From Allodiplogaster sudhausi (lineage: Eukaryota; Nematoda; Chromadorea; Rhabditida; Diplogasteridae): DNA of 64,000 nucleotides. The stretch is taken from the NCBI GenBank assembly GCA_945643635.1, contig CALZFC010000081.1:1067501-1131500 (forward strand), written 5' to 3'. Of the stretch, positions 14,773-28,214 are shown piece after piece. Under the pieces are notes generated by a model. It was not told the origin of the DNA, made no database searches, and was given only the letters and a program-made list of their open reading frames with translations. Within the stretch, counting starts at the first letter, position 1. Every line of letters starts with the position of its first letter. The position numbers were made by a program, and so were the translations under genes.

Positions 14773-15391
14773 AGAGTAACAGACCCTCCGCGAGTGTCCG
14801 GAGGGAATGGCAGGGGAGGCGGCAGAGGAGAAGGGGATCTGGCCTCCGTTCATTCCCATCCCAATCGGGCTTTGGCTCCGGCTTCGGATGTTCTGGCGAA
14901 GAGTCGAGAAGACTTCTTCATCGTTCGCTAGAGAAAAGACCGTTACTCGCTCAGCAAACATTGATTGCCCACTCCCGATACAAATATACCCTCCCAGGCA
15001 AATTGATTGTCTAGAAAATATTTTGAATATCAGTTATCACACCGTCTCTTTGGAAACGCACAAAAGGAAAATGAAAAGCAAGATTTTGTTTAAAATAAAT
15101 AATAAAGCTATAAAGCGAAAAGAGCTAAGCTGGCACACTCCAAACGAAAAATTCACACAACTTAAGAAGGCATGCTTAGGGGTAAATTTGAAAGATTTGG
15201 GAGAGATTGAAGAGCACGATGCGACCTGTTCTGCCTGAGTTCTTTCTCCGGGTTGGAGAAAGCGAAGGATGGCGAGTTGGCACGGCCAGATAACGAGAGC
15301 GGAAGAGATCCGACTCTGCAAGGCATGCATGCTCTCTTTCTCTCTCTTTTCCTCTCTCTCTCTCTCTCCTTTTCTCTCTCTCTCTCTCCCT

Positions 15392-15422
<31 letters not shown>

Positions 15423-17346
15423 GCTCGTCCCTCGCTCTTTCTCTTGTCTGCTGGAGTTACATCACATCAATCGCTCACAAACAAATCTATCAAGGTGTAT
15501 TTATTTTGTGGAACTGTTAGTGAAAACAGCCACGAGGAAAAGTGGTGGTTAGTCAGTAGTGATTGGCTGCAGAGCCATGCCTTGAGGAGAAGAGTGCAAG
15601 GTACACCAACTATACCAACGAGAGATATGAAATATAAGAGATAGAGAGAGAGAGAGCATAGCTAAAGAAAGTTAAAATATTACGTCTTCTCGTGATGGCA
15701 GAAGCCGCAGCTCCAGAAGGAGCGGGAGTGGCTCCGCCCATGTTGCTAGTACTGCGAAGACGAGAAGACGAGCCAGCAATAGAGAGTGCCGGAGGGGTCC
15801 AGGCAGTTCTGGCAGCAGAAGAAGAAAGCTGTTCGCCCTGGAAGATATGGAATGACAAATTGGGAATAAATCATGCTCTAAACTCCGGCCCTCCACCATA
15901 CTTTTTAGAAAACAAAAACTTACACATAATGATGGCGAAGCAAAGCGAACGCGCTTGGTGTGGACCATTCTCATGGTATTTCGTGGATAAGGGGAGTGGG
16001 GGGGGGGGTAATATGAAAGAAGGGAGTGGAGGAAGAGACAGAAAGGAAGGGGGAGAGGGTAAGAGGGAATCACAGAGAGAGAGAGAGAGAGAGAGAGGCG
16101 GATTTTCTGGAGAGAAATGATGAGAAGACTGATCAAGGCCACTCCCGGCTGGCGGGAACCCTCGAGATACCAAGATCGCCAGGGCATATAAAGCAAGGGG
16201 GAGGGGCAGAAAACGAAGAGTGCAAGATCAGAGAAGAGGAAAGACTCACTAGTAAACATCGAGAACTGATAGCAGAGATATCTTATCAACTGTTAGGATA
16301 GCACAATAAACGCCGATGACGCCCATACGTTAGAGAATGTTTAGAAGAAAACAGCTAATCCTGAATGGGAAGCAAGTTGCGTTCCATTTAGGATAAGCTG
16401 TGCTGTTATTGTTGCGTTTAGCGCTGAAATAGGTATGGGCACAACAGCGTGATAAGCACCCGGACTGAAGGCCCGGTATAATTTTTTAACAGTAGCGTCT
16501 CTATTCCGTAGCTTTTCACTTTGTAACCCCGGGCAGGCCGCTTGGGCGTTTGCAACCCCCCCCCCCCCCCCCCCCCCCCCAAGACTGTAGGCAGGCACTA
16601 TTTCTGCACGCAACAATAAAGAAACCAGAAAGCAAAAGAAAGAGAGGGAGAGAGAGAGAGAGTGAGAGGGAGAAAGAGATAGGGAGAGAGAGAGAGAAGC
16701 ATAAGTGAAATAATACTTGAACCAAACCTCATTGACGGCGACGTCGAGCTGGAACTTTTTGGAAATACTCATGCGGTCGAGAGCTTCTCGAGTGAAGCGG
16801 ACGGGGGTAATCGGAGAGCAGACGGTCGAGGAGTGAGCGAGAGGGGCGGGGGGAGAGGCAGTGACTGTCAGTTCCCTCTGGCGAGCTGCCAGGAGGGCGT
16901 CTCGGAGGGGGAGGCCTGCTTGGGAAGGAGAAGACCCAGCCGGAGAAGAGAAGCCACACACACTCATCTCGTCTGAAACACGAAAAGACACCCACTGCTT
17001 TGTTACACTACAACGAACACCAAATATAATCAACTGCCTACGCTAAAGAGAAACTAGGAACAGAAGGCATGGTCGTAGAAAAGAGTGAGAGCAAGAGCGA
17101 GAGAGCGAGAGAGAGAGACAGAAGTGGAAAGGGCAGAAAAAATAGGAGAAAAGAACAGGAGAGGCATTCTAAGCTCACTTCTTGGCCACGAATGACAAGG
17201 GAGGGCAGCAATACGCTGGTGAAGCAGAGAAGAGAAGGCAGCAGATAGATATCAACTGCTCATGCTGCGATCAACTATGAGATAAAAGGGCAGAGTGAGG
17301 AGAAGGAAGGAGTGGTTGAAGAAATCATGGAGGCAGGAGAGAAAGC

Positions 17347-17389
<43 letters not shown>

Positions 17390-20300
17390 TGAGAGAGAGA
17401 GAGAGAGGAGAAAGAGCAAGAAAGGGGTAGAGATAAGAAATGGGAACCAGAATGAGTTTGAAAGAGACCACTGCAGAGATACGTTTTTGTGGCAGCTGAC
17501 ATGCAAGCCACTGATCATAAAAGAGAACACCCAAAAGGTGTTTAGAAAGATCACGAATGGCAGAGTAAGAACAAGCGAGTGACGAAGATAGTTTGATAAA
17601 TAATAAGAGGCGAACATGCTACTTATCAGTAGTGAGCCAAACCTAAAACAGAAACGGAGAGCTTCCAGTTAAAGGAGCCAGTTGCTCTTTAATCTTGCAG
17701 ATGGCATCTTTTATTTCTTATACAGAATGCATTTTTCCCCATTTAAACGGTAAGAAAGACATACGACGAAGTTTGAAACCAACAATTGGAGGACGAGGAA
17801 GCAATTGTCGGAGGAATGGTTCGAGCATCAGGAGACGGCACGAAGGACGTCGGATGAGCAACTCGTTCAGCTTGATGGCGAGGGAATTCTGAGAGAAGAG
17901 CTGCGTATCACAGGAAAAAAACAACTTGGGGGAAGCTGTCCGAGACGCAAATGGCAGAGGGAGGGGGGGGGGAAGAGAGAGAACACCCGATTGATCGGAC
18001 TCTCTCCAGCTGCTCAAGCAAGCAATCATTGCCATAGACATGGCAGTCAGAGAGGGCAGCTGGGAAGAGAATAATTGGGGAAGGAGAGGAAAATGGGTGC
18101 AGGTAGGTAGAGAAAACTCAGAAAGGCATGCTTGTAGATGACGTGGAATCAGAGATGGCCAAGGGAGGCATTTGACTAGAGACGAACCATATTCGGGTGT
18201 CGTCCACTTCTTGCGAGGTCGTCGTGGAGAAGCATCTCTCTCTTCGATGAAGAGAGTCGCCCCTGAGTGGATGTTGTTCATGGACTTGGATGGCTGGTAG
18301 GGACGGCGTGTCGAAGGGGATGGAGAAGTCTCAAGCGGAGGAACTGCAAACAAAGGCACATCAAAGACGAAGCAACAGCACTATTTTTTGTTTCCTTTAG
18401 CGAAGGAATTTCGTAAGCACAACTGCTCTTTTGTGAACAATTCTCATGTATAAACGATAGAAAAAAAAGAAAGTAAAAGTCAATTGAAACCTTCTTCTCG
18501 AGTGGCGGAAGCAAGCGGCAATTCTCTGAAAGCAAATCATTCTTTTTTTTTTATATTACAGGCCAGCTGTGAAGCGAGGACTAGGTAAACAAAAGAGCTA
18601 CCCCATCTAGATGATTCAAATCGACATTTAACTGATGAAATGTACCATTTATTTATGTCACAAGCTCCGAAAGAGGAGAAGGATTGGCAGCTTTGCCGCT
18701 CTTCTTTTTGCATTCTCTCTATCTCTCTCTCTCTCTCTCTGTCTCCTCTCTCTCTCTCTACACATTTCACTTCTCTTACTCGTCTTTCACTCTCTCGCCA
18801 CCCTTCAGAAAGGAGAAACGACAGTGCGAAGAAGGCAAAGAGGATCATCCGCCGCCAGAGAAGGGCGACGGTAAACTCGGCCCGCGCAGCTCCCTTCGAT
18901 CTCTCTTCTCTCAACACTCTCACTCTTTCTTCTCTCGCTCTCCATCCTTTGAATACTCCCTCGTTGTCTTTGTTCCTATTCATCTACCTGCCTCCCATCT
19001 TTTCCTTAGCTTTATTCTGCAAGGCGACGTAGCATCAAAAGGAAGGAAGGAGGGGTTGCAATTGACACGACGGGGGTCGACTGTTGACAATGAGAAGGAG
19101 ATTGGAATGAGGGAGAGAGATGAAGGGCAGGGAAGGGAGAGGAAAGAGAGGGAAGGGAGAGGAAAGAGAGGGAAGGGAGAGGAAAGAGAGGGAAGGGAGA
19201 GGAAAGAGAGGGAAGTGAGAGGAATGAGAGGGAAGGGAGAGGAAAGAGAGGGAAGGGAGGGAAGGGAGAGGAAAGAGAGGGAAGGGAGAGGAAAGAGAGG
19301 GAAGGGAGAGGAAAGAGAGGGAAGGGAGAGGGAAGGGAGGGAAGGGAGAGGAAAGAGAGGGAAGGGAGAGGAAAGAGAGGGAAGGGAGAGGAAAGAGAGG
19401 GAAGGGAGGGAAGGGAGAGGAAAGAGAGGGAAGGGAGAGGAAAGAGAGGGAAGGGAGGGAAGGGAGAGGAAAGAGAGGGAAGGGAGGGAAGGGAGAGGAA
19501 AGAGAGGGAAGGGAGAGAAAAGAGAAGAAGGGAGAGGAAAGAGAAGACAGGAGGGAAGGGAGAAGGCAGAGGAGGGAGAGAAAGATACAAATAAGGGAAG
19601 CGAGACAGACAGTTCCTCCTGCTGGGATGAACCATGCGTGACTGATTCTGACAGCGCAAAATAGCAGCAGCAGGATTCCTTGGGAACAACTAACAAAACA
19701 TTATGATGATTCAGAGCCAATAAGCACTTATATCAGGCTGACATGTACAGTTAACGGCCAATATCAAAGCTATTCAAATTGAACATTAATTAAGAATCAA
19801 CGGCTCTATTTCAGATTAAAGGATATGTTCACTGAATAATCAAAATTTGGCTTCATAAACGTGGATCACATTCGTCTAAAAATTTACTGCTAGTACCTTA
19901 AAATTGGAACCATTTTTTTAACTCGTAACAAAGATATGAACCCATAAAATTGGGCTCGGCTAAAATTACTACGGCAGTCACTCTCCAATTTTGCACGTTT
20001 TCCAATTTTAAGCCGAAGAACTGCCAAATTGCGAACGTGCGTTAAAAATTGCCAAAATGTACTATTTAGAATCACTTGGTACTTTTACGGTATAACAAAT
20101 TTTCGCGTTCAACACCATTGCTGAGACGGCTAAGCCTTAGGGCGTCAAAATTTTGCCAGAATCTGAGTTAGTTTCTGAAGTAGAGTGGCTATGAAAGAGC
20201 AGAATCACACCAAACTAATTTTTTAGGACACAAGAGACGGCATAAACTGTAAGGTAGGATTCTTCATAAAGTCCAACAGTCCTTTGATCTAAAATATTCG

Positions 20301-20607
20301 CTAAGGAAAGCATTCGCTGATGCATAGCTTCATGTGGGAATTTGAAAAGGAAAACGGATTCCATGCGACAAGAGATGGAATAAAAATGGTCAAAGCATAG
20401 CAAGCCCGTAGAGGACAGCCGAGGGAAGTGAGACAGACATGGATATCGCCACCCAGACGAGGGACAAGGGAGATGAGAGAGGACGAGAGGTGCAGACAGA
20501 GAGTGGGTCAGGAAACTCGAATGGCTGAGTGATGGACAAGGAGCCAACCGCGCGCCCTTACAACTCCTCACAGCCCTCTCACCATTCACAATTCTCTTTC
20601 TCTCGGA

Positions 20608-20640
<33 letters not shown>

Positions 20641-22556
20641 ATGCCCTCAATCCCTCCCTCTACCCTAATCTTATGGCATCTTCTGCAGTCTCTCTCTTTT
20701 TCTTTCCTCTCTCTCGTAACTTCTTTGAGTGATGGAGGGGGAAGGAGATTCGCGTGCAAAACGTTCTGCACAGGCAGCCACATCTGGCAACCAGATCGAG
20801 TGACCATTTCTGCCTTTAGGAGTGAAGGGGCCAGAAGATATTCCCATCACATAACTATAAGGGCAAATGGAAGTTGAAGGATGAGTTCAATCATTAAAGT
20901 GCTGAGAAGAAAAGATAACCAGGCTGAAGGGGGAGATGGAACACATTCATTTGGAACGAGGGACCGGAGTGGTCATTCGACCGGATGAAGGGGGAATGGG
21001 GTGGAAGAATCTCATGCAATCCTCCTATCAGGGAATCCCTAAGCTCAAGCAAGAAAGAGAGGAACAATGAATGGAGAGAAGAGATAAAGCGAAGTGAAGA
21101 ATGCAATTGATGAGGAGGGAGACGCGGAATGCGGTCAGCCGCTGCACTCTTTCCATCATTATCCTTGTTTCCAGTGTTATGCGACGGGTTCTGATAGAAA
21201 TGACAAGAGAGGCTGATAATGGAGCAGTCAAAGGAAGGCCGACACAAATCAGGAGGGGCGCTTTTCGATTAATTATATGAGAAACGGGCCCATTAAGGAA
21301 AACAACGGCACAACAAAGTGCCGTTGGAGAATGCATTCGATTTACGTCATCTATTCTACTTACAACCATATATATTAGTAGACCACATTATAGCGACCTA
21401 TCTATTTAGTCCTTCCAAAAAGCAGAGGGAATTCGACCCTCTTAAGATAGATCTATAATGCTTTTGACGCAATTGGCTCGAGCGGGAAAAAAGTAATAGG
21501 AACCAATCCTTTCCCCTGAAACTCCAGTCATTTCGTATAGGGACATGACTGACAGAGCAGAGTCTGGTGTGTTCTTGATTAGAATTCCCGAGTGGGCGGA
21601 GCCTAGACCGGATTCAGTCTCTTCCTCGCCTCCCTCCCCGACTTGAAGAGAGACGGAGCTGCCGAAGTGTGAGCCAGCATCGGATCCCTTGGCAGGCGGG
21701 GAGTCACTGGCAGCCTCGCTGCTGCTGCCAAGGACGCTGTCGGGGGAGGCCGCTCTGAGCAATGTCTTCTAGTCAGTATTCAGCACTATTTCAGTCCTCT
21801 CCCACCTCGCACTCTCGTCAAGAAGGATTCTTTTAGCAGCCGCGATGCGAGTGACCAGACGATCACTGAGACGCCACATGTAAACGCAGCCATTGCTGGA
21901 CGATACCAGCAGGCGACTGGAAAGGAAAGGCTCAACTGAACGGAACATCACAAACACACCGGAAATCAGCAGAGAAGGCGATGGCAGTGGGCAGCTCGCC
22001 GAAGCCAGTGAGAACCGCTACAGGGTTGCCACTCTTCACTTCCACCACGTACACGATACGGTCTGAGCAGATTGAGGCAGCGAAGGTACCCGAAGGATCC
22101 AGACACATCTGCAGAAAGAAAGAGGGTAAGGAAGAAGACATAACTAAGAAGTTGAAGTCAAAGAGTGAGAACCTTCATGGTATATGCGCTCGAAGTGCCG
22201 GTCTCACTGGTTGCACGAACAGCGTTGATCTGCTTGCCGGCCAAGTTGAACTGGCGGATCTGACGATCCTGGCAAACTGCCAAGAGACTTACGTCAGAGG
22301 AGATCTGGACATCATGCATTGAACACGGCGCAGTTATCTGGTTGATTCTCTCGAATTCCAGCTTCTCCTGAGGAATGCCAATGGATGATGGAGAAAGAAC
22401 AGCAGAGTGAAAAGGACGCTGACCCCTGGAATGAGTCGACGGATCACGATGACTTTGTCGGAGGCGCACGTAAACATCATGAAGAGATCGGCATTCTGAA
22501 TGAGCAAAGGAATGTCTTGTGATGTGTGGAGAGAGAGAGAAAAAGAAAGAAGGAAA

Positions 22557-22593
<37 letters not shown>

Positions 22594-23943
22594 GCGAGAG
22601 AGAGAGAGAAAGAGAAAGAGAGAGAGAGAGAGGGTCAGGCTGACATGGATAAACTTGATGGCGACGACGCCGCTCTGGTGGTCGTCGACCGTGCAGAGAT
22701 GCTTGTAGCCGAGCTGCGGTTGGACGAGATGAACAAGTCTGTCCCTTCCTCCCGTCGCCATCAGATATGGAACTGTGAGCATGCATTCATCAACAACTCA
22801 CTTACAATACAAGGGCTATAGAAAAGGAAGAGAACAGGCCAAGAAACCAGTGTTGCTGTCCGAGTACTCGATGCAGAAGATGTCCCCATCGTGAGCTTCG
22901 ATGTGAATGACAACGGACATATCAGCCAAGTCAATCACACTCAAAAGAGAGAGATAGAGAGAGAGAGAGAAAGAGAGTATGAGAGAGGAGGGAGAGAGAG
23001 AGAGAAAAAGAAAGAGAGTATGAGAGAGGAGAGAGAGAGAGAGTTGAAGGGAGAAGAGAAGTTTCCTTACAAGATGGAACCATTCCTCAGTCCGGCTGCG
23101 ACATGTCTTCCATCTCTGGAGACTCGCAGGCACTTGATCCCTTGTTCCAGGCGGTCGAAAGCTGCTCCTCCACTTCCAGTATCTATTTTCTCTCTTTAAA
23201 ACGGGAAAAATCAGAACTGAAACAAACTTTTATTGACGACGAGAGAGGCATTTTCATCGAGGTAAATCATCTTCTTCATCTCATTCGAAAGAAGATTTCG
23301 AGCGGGAAACGGAGCGACCGTTTCACCAGAGGAGGAGTCAAAGTTCCAGATGCGAAGGGATCCATCGGACCCGCCAGTCAGGAAGCAATTAGCGGGGAGG
23401 AAGGGGGAGGGGACATTCGGGTACACCTGCAAGGTGATGGGTGTGACACAGGCAGAAAAAAGAACAAAGTAATACAACTAGCCTCCAGGGCATTAATGGG
23501 TCCGACATGAGCGAGGGAAGAGTACAGTTTGCGACAACCTTCTGCAGCAATCTGCCAGGAATATATTGAGTGGTCGGCATAGACTACAGTGACCGTGGAA
23601 GAGGCCTGGTGGACTCCCATGGCATGCACATCCGGGTATCTGAAGAGATGTAGTCATTTCAGGAGAACCAACTCTTACTTCTAGTCAAATAAAATTATAG
23701 GAATGGGAACTAAAACAGGAAGGAGACGAACTGGACAGTTTCAGGGTGGTGGACGAGTGAATCAACATCCGTGGCACTGGCAGCATCCATTCCAATGAAG
23801 TGTGGACGCGACAAGGCGGAGCGAGTGGTCGAGGCATCCACGCGGGTCTCCACTTTCAGGGATCGCACCTATAGTAATTGGCTCTTCATCCATTAACTGC
23901 CATAACCAAGTAGAAACAGGGATATCATAGAGGAAGACAGAGC

Positions 23944-23996
<53 letters not shown>

Positions 23997-25128
23997 AGGG
24001 AGAGAGGACTAACAACTCCGTTGGCACATCCGATGAGGAGTTCACTGCCGAGTAGACTGAGAGCGAAGACTCGACTAGCGCCAAGGTCATAGGTCGACAT
24101 CAACTTCTTGTCAACCAGGTCAACGAGCAGCCCTTCAAAGAAACTGTTCTATCAAGAGAAAGAGAAGTAAATGGTCGCTTGCCATTTTCGGTGGCAGCGA
24201 AAACTCGTCGCTCCGATATGAAGACGGCGTCGATGAAAGTGCTCTGGCGACGCCCCGTCAGAATCGCCGATCTACCCTGAACTCGAATCTACTGATTAAA
24301 CTGATGACAGTACACGGCAAATCGTACCTGGAGGCCCCTTCCGAGAATGTTGCCAAGCTGCCAGAACTTGACATGGCGCAAGCCGACAGTCACACAGCTC
24401 TCCCCACTAGCACTCATCGTCAACCCGTGGATCTACCATTCAATTCATCACCATGAGAAATTAACAATCAATAAGAAAAACAATACTGAGAGAAAAAGAA
24501 GTTCAAAACATGAGGATTACTGAGATAACAGTGAAAGTAAATTAATCTAGAGTGAAAATAGAAACAGAAAGAGACCAGAGAGGAAGCCTTGCTGGTGGCC
24601 ACTTGCTCGCCACTCTTCCAGTCCCACAGAGCAATCATCTGATCATGTTGCTCCCCAACGGAAATCAGCCGGGTCGAATTCGGAACAAACTTCTGTAACA
24701 TATTCTGGTTTAATTCTCTGTGCGATTCTGCAACCAAAATAATAGAAATAAACAAGAAAGTAGCTGACAACTGCGACGATGCCGAATGTGTGGCCGCTAA
24801 ATTCTCTGCTCTGCTGGCAAATAAACTTGCCATCTTTATCAGCTACTTCCCATAGCCGAACACACGGGGCATGGCCAAACTGAGATGGATTCAGTGAGGA
24901 AGCAAGAGAGGAAACTAAGAAGACCAAACCTCCCCAGTGGCAAGGAATCGACCGCACGGAGAGAAAGCGACACAGGAAAGTGTATTCTTCGTCGTTCCAA
25001 CCAGGTGAGCCTGCTTCTTCTGTCGGCTGTTCCAAATCACCACCGATGCGCTGAAGAAAGAAAAATATATTCAAGGGGAAAAAATTTATGAAAAGAATTT
25101 CTATACGTGAACGAAAGAGAGGGAGAAG

Positions 25129-25163
<35 letters not shown>

Positions 25164-25358
25164 GGAGTGCGAGAGGAAAGAAGAGGGAAGGTTTACCCCG
25201 CAAGATGAGCAACGTTTCCAGTTCGTTCGTCGACGGCAAGAGCAGCTTGAGACACGGCCGTGCAGCCGATCACTCGCTCCAGTCTCGCCTGCAACAGTGC
25301 AATTTGGGTCTTTCTCCTCAATGCGCACGTCTCCTGATGCTACTTTTACCCTTTTCAT
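11829..25358 (-). CDS. WDR62/MAPKBP1: MAPKBP1/WDR62-like WD-repeat scaffold protein
   Basis: MAPKBP1 and WDR62 are JNK-pathway scaffolds; WDR62 acts at centrosomes and spindle poles. This gene gives about 1,460 aa (vertebrate 1,510-1,520). The WD half uses exons at 25288-25197, 25050-24930, 24879-24772, 24692-24576, 24432-24328, 24276-24183, 24132-24014, 23868-23717, 23639-23483, 23426-23228, 23191-23071, 22939-22836, 22772-22645, 22495-22424, 22367-22173, 22108-21960 and 21916-21806. Family blocks in order: LERVIGCTAV, VAFSPCGRFLATGE, ISVGEQHDQMIALWDW, VTVGLRHVKFW, VYADHSIYSW, GGSDGSLRIWNF, IEAHDGDIFCIEYSD, ATGGRDRLVHLV. The Ser-rich C-terminal half uses 21754-21504, 18343-18188 (RRPRKKWTTPEY), 16972-16729, 15837-15684, 14927-14785, 14692-14571, 14321-14151, 14017-13880, 13326-13284, 13031-12880, 12789-12667, 12613-12501, 12402-12326 (helical LALHVRGCVDDLL), 12271-12092 and 11994-11829. 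Phases agree throughout except the final junction. The start codon (MKR at 25358) is tentative. Human paralogue identity is not resolved. Confidence 0.9.
13269..13326 (-). other. WDR62-like exon with alternative stop and AATAAA
   Basis: This exon begins SNPDLAQAALYGDAD. If the donor at 13284 (GAT|GTCTTT) is used it splices in frame to 13031. If not, it reads VFSQ and stops at TAA 13271-13269, and that TAA is itself inside CCCAATAAAGACG, a polyadenylation hexamer. So it can act as an internal or a terminal exon. Confidence 0.6.
13683..13761. other. Intronic hairpin, 29-bp arms
   Basis: ACTGAATGTGCGTGCAGATT (13683) pairs with AAATCCGCACGCACATTTGA (ending 13760), continuing through GAAGAAAG/CTTTCTT. 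23 of the 25 base pairs nearest the 21-nt loop match. It lies in the WDR62-like intron between 13880 and 13326. Pre-miRNA-sized foldback or MITE relic. Confidence 0.6.
16556..16580 (+). repeat. Poly-C tract (25 bp)
   Basis: An uninterrupted run of 25 C on the plus strand, in a WDR62-like intron. Shorter poly-C/G runs occur near 4410, 12310, 17965 and 57800. Confidence 0.95.
19130..19560. repeat. Purine minisatellite, 20-bp unit
   Basis: About 20 head-to-tail copies of GGAAAGAGAGGGAAGGGAGA, with occasional loss of part of a unit, inside the large WDR62-like intron 18344-21503. It is purine-only on the plus strand. The long open frames on both strands are a by-product of the repeat. Confidence 0.95.
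19813..20090. mobile_element. Diverged MITE, same family as 31806-32090
   Basis: Begins TTAAAGGATATGTTCACTGA and ends AATCACTTGGTACTTTTA in inverted orientation. Internal stretches (GTTCACTGAATAATC, CATAAACGTGGATCA, CCAAAATGTACTATTTAGAAT) parallel the copy at 31806-32090. It sits in the WDR62-like intron. Confidence 0.55.
22529..22634. repeat. (GA)n on plus, (CT)n in the sense strand of a WDR62-like intron
   Basis: It nearly fills the intron between exons 22772-22645 and 22495-22424. Comparable tracts fill other introns of this gene: 12428-12470, 12826-12870, 13336-13400, 14032-14115, 14746-14772, 16630-16697, 22947-23044, 23947-24005 and 25129-25165. Confidence 0.9.
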
Positions 25359-25622
25359 GTTTAATTTTCTTTTTTGGCCAGTTTGGCATGAAGAATATGA
25401 TAGTTTGCAGGAAGTGCTGCTGACCATAGCAGGAAGGGGCGCAGACTGGCCACCCTCCGGAGGGCAGCTGCCGACTCGCCACACTTCTTCTTAACACCCA
25501 AGCTCATTCTCTTAGTTCCTTCGCATCGCCAAACAACACGCATGAGCCTTCCAGTCACGCACGAAATACTCAGCACGAAATACTCAGTCAATAGAGAAGA
25601 ATGAAAGTACACCAGGGGAATC

Positions 25623-25655
<33 letters not shown>

Positions 25656-25879
25656 GAGACCGAGAGAGGGAGAGAGAAAGAAAGCGAGAGAGGGAGAGAG
25701 AGAATACAGGCAATGGAAACAGAACGACAGCTCAACAAAAGAAGCAGGAAGCGATGTGAAGAGAAGGGCGTGATCACTTCGACCTCGAAGCAAACTTGAG
25801 CAGGGCAAGCCAATTCTAGAGGAGAATGCCATTCGTGCAATCACATTCAAGCATTCAGCCAGACATGGGGCCATAGCAG

Positions 25880-26022
<143 letters not shown>

Positions 26023-28214
26023 TCCTGAAATGACAGAGAGCAGCAATCATGAAAGAGACAGTACAACAAGAGGCAGGACGAGAACAGAGAGCAACATTTA
26101 GGTGAGGAAGATGCTGATGCTCGTTTTTGGCCATAAAGTTGAATAAAAGAAGCAAGTCAGCGAAGGATTCAGAGAGTGGAGAAAAATGAATCGAAGACTG
26201 CATGACAACGGTCGTAGGAAATGGAAATGGTTGACTAGGGAGAGGTCTTAGAAACCTCGCCCCTCGCGCCCATGCCTTTTCCTTATCAGAAGATGGAGTG
26301 GGAGTTGCAAGGGGAGAAGGAACGTGGAAGAAAAGACGATGACAGAGCAATTCAAAAGCTAGGAAACCTTTCGGCGTCATTTTCTAGCACATGATCTCCT
26401 GATATATATACATAGATAACGTCTAAAAAAAGCATTAATCATAATCTGATTAGAACTATTTTTAAATCCCTTTTCTGAATAAAAAAGAATAGCAAGACTA
26501 ATTTCAAAAAAAAAACCTGCATGGTAACAAATAAGAGCGCCCTCCATTGTTAGAACAGTCATTAAACCAGTAGTAGATATGGTGGATTAAAGTTGTGAGT
26601 GAGAGGTTGAAAGATAAAAGCTAGACTGCCCACGATTCGTATAGAAATGCGGTGCCATCTAGGCCTATGTTTGCTTCGTTTGTTCCCTCTGACTATCCCT
26701 TTTCTCTCACTCCTTCAATTTCTCCATGCAGCCCAGAGCCTCCCTATTCATGTTATGAATGTGAAAGCAACCACTTTCCATCTGCCGCAGGCTAAAAGAC
26801 CGAAATTGCCACGAGTCAAGTGGAGAGGGAGGGTAAATGCGACCGATTTCGAGATGATCTGCTTCGGATTTGCATGAAGGAAAGTGAAAATTGCAGCGCA
26901 GGCAAATGGACTAGAAAAGGCTTCATTCCAAAATGAGACAGTGACAGAGAGGGAGCTAAAGAAAGGGATAAGGGAGAGATAAAGACAGGGGGAGAGAGGG
27001 AACGAAAGACAGAGGAGAAAGAGAGAAAGAGATGGGGAGAGTGAGAGCGAAAAGGCTCTCACATGTGTGAGCATCTTCCGGACGCACTTTTTTTCGTGTG
27101 TCCTGGAGCAAACTGGTGAGAGGAGTGGAATCTCGAGCACAAACAGCGAAGAGACTGTTAGGAGAAGAGATGATGCGCAATGCAACACTAGAGATGGAGG
27201 GGGAGTGAGGAAGAGGGGAGAGAGCAAGAGGGGGAGTGAGGAAGATTGGAGAGAGCAAGAGGGGGAGTGAGGAAGAAGAGAGAGCAAGAGTGGGAACAAG
27301 CAGAGAAAGGACAGTGGGTGAGGAGAGAGAAAAAGGAATGGTAGAGTTCACAGGGTCACGAAAAGCAAGAGCCAATATTGCATTGCCAAAAAAATTTAAT
27401 GAGCATAAAGTTGCGAAATTTGCTCGTAGAACACCAAAGACGTTTATATATCTTTGTTAATTTAATCCTTGTTACTTCATATCTCGGAGATTATTTTAAC
27501 CAACCAGGATGCTTTAAAAAAATATATATATATACAAGATAATATTAGACTAAAAAGAGCCAGAGCAAAAGAAAATAGAGACAAGTGAGAAGGCAAATTA
27601 GCTGTTGGTTCAAGAACAGTCAACGGCGGAGAATGGCTGAGGAAAGAAGAAACGAAAACGGCATGCGAACAGAGAAGAACAGATGAGAAAGAGGGGAGGA
27701 GAGAAATAGGGCGAGCAAGGGATCGGAGAGGAGTGAAAAAGAGAGAAGGAGGGGTAGTAAGGAAGGGAGTGAGAACGGAGAAGCGGGAGGATCAAAAGAT
27801 GTGCAGAGGTGAGAGAGAATTAGAGAAAGAGAGCAGAGGAGGACAGTTGGGAAGCGCAACAACCAGCTGGAGAACGCGTTCTCCGCTTAGAAAATAACCG
27901 GAACATGCTAAGCTTTGCACGATTTTACTCACACTTTAACTATTTAAATATAGTACTACGGTACATGTAGAGAACCAATTGCTTAAATATAATAAATGGA
28001 ATCCATGCACTAACTTAAACATAACCAGAAAATTACACCTGAGCTGGTAAAAAAAGAGAAAACATTAATGTAATGTTTAAAGAGATATTTAAGTACACAC
28101 AGGCCATAGAGAAAGCAGTTATATCCTTGTCGGGAGATATAAACATAAATCAAATAAGCAGTACATTGCAAGTGAATGATAGCAGATGAACAAAGTATTT
28201 GAACGCATACTGGG

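Noticed and set aside
17690..18080. Extra WDR62-like exons between 18188 and 16972
   Set aside because: Some splice-like borders exist, but exon 18343-18188 joins 16972 directly in phase, and no conserved residues support insertion.
18684..19664. Open frames of over 200 codons on both strands
   Set aside because: They are translations of the 20-bp purine minisatellite plus flanking intron; composition is only Gly/Glu/Arg/Lys or Ser/Pro/Leu/Phe.
26647..26877. 76-codon plus-strand open frame beginning MRCHLGLCLLRL
   Set aside because: The hydrophobic start looks like a signal peptide, but there is no conserved domain, and the reverse strand is equally open; chance is likely.
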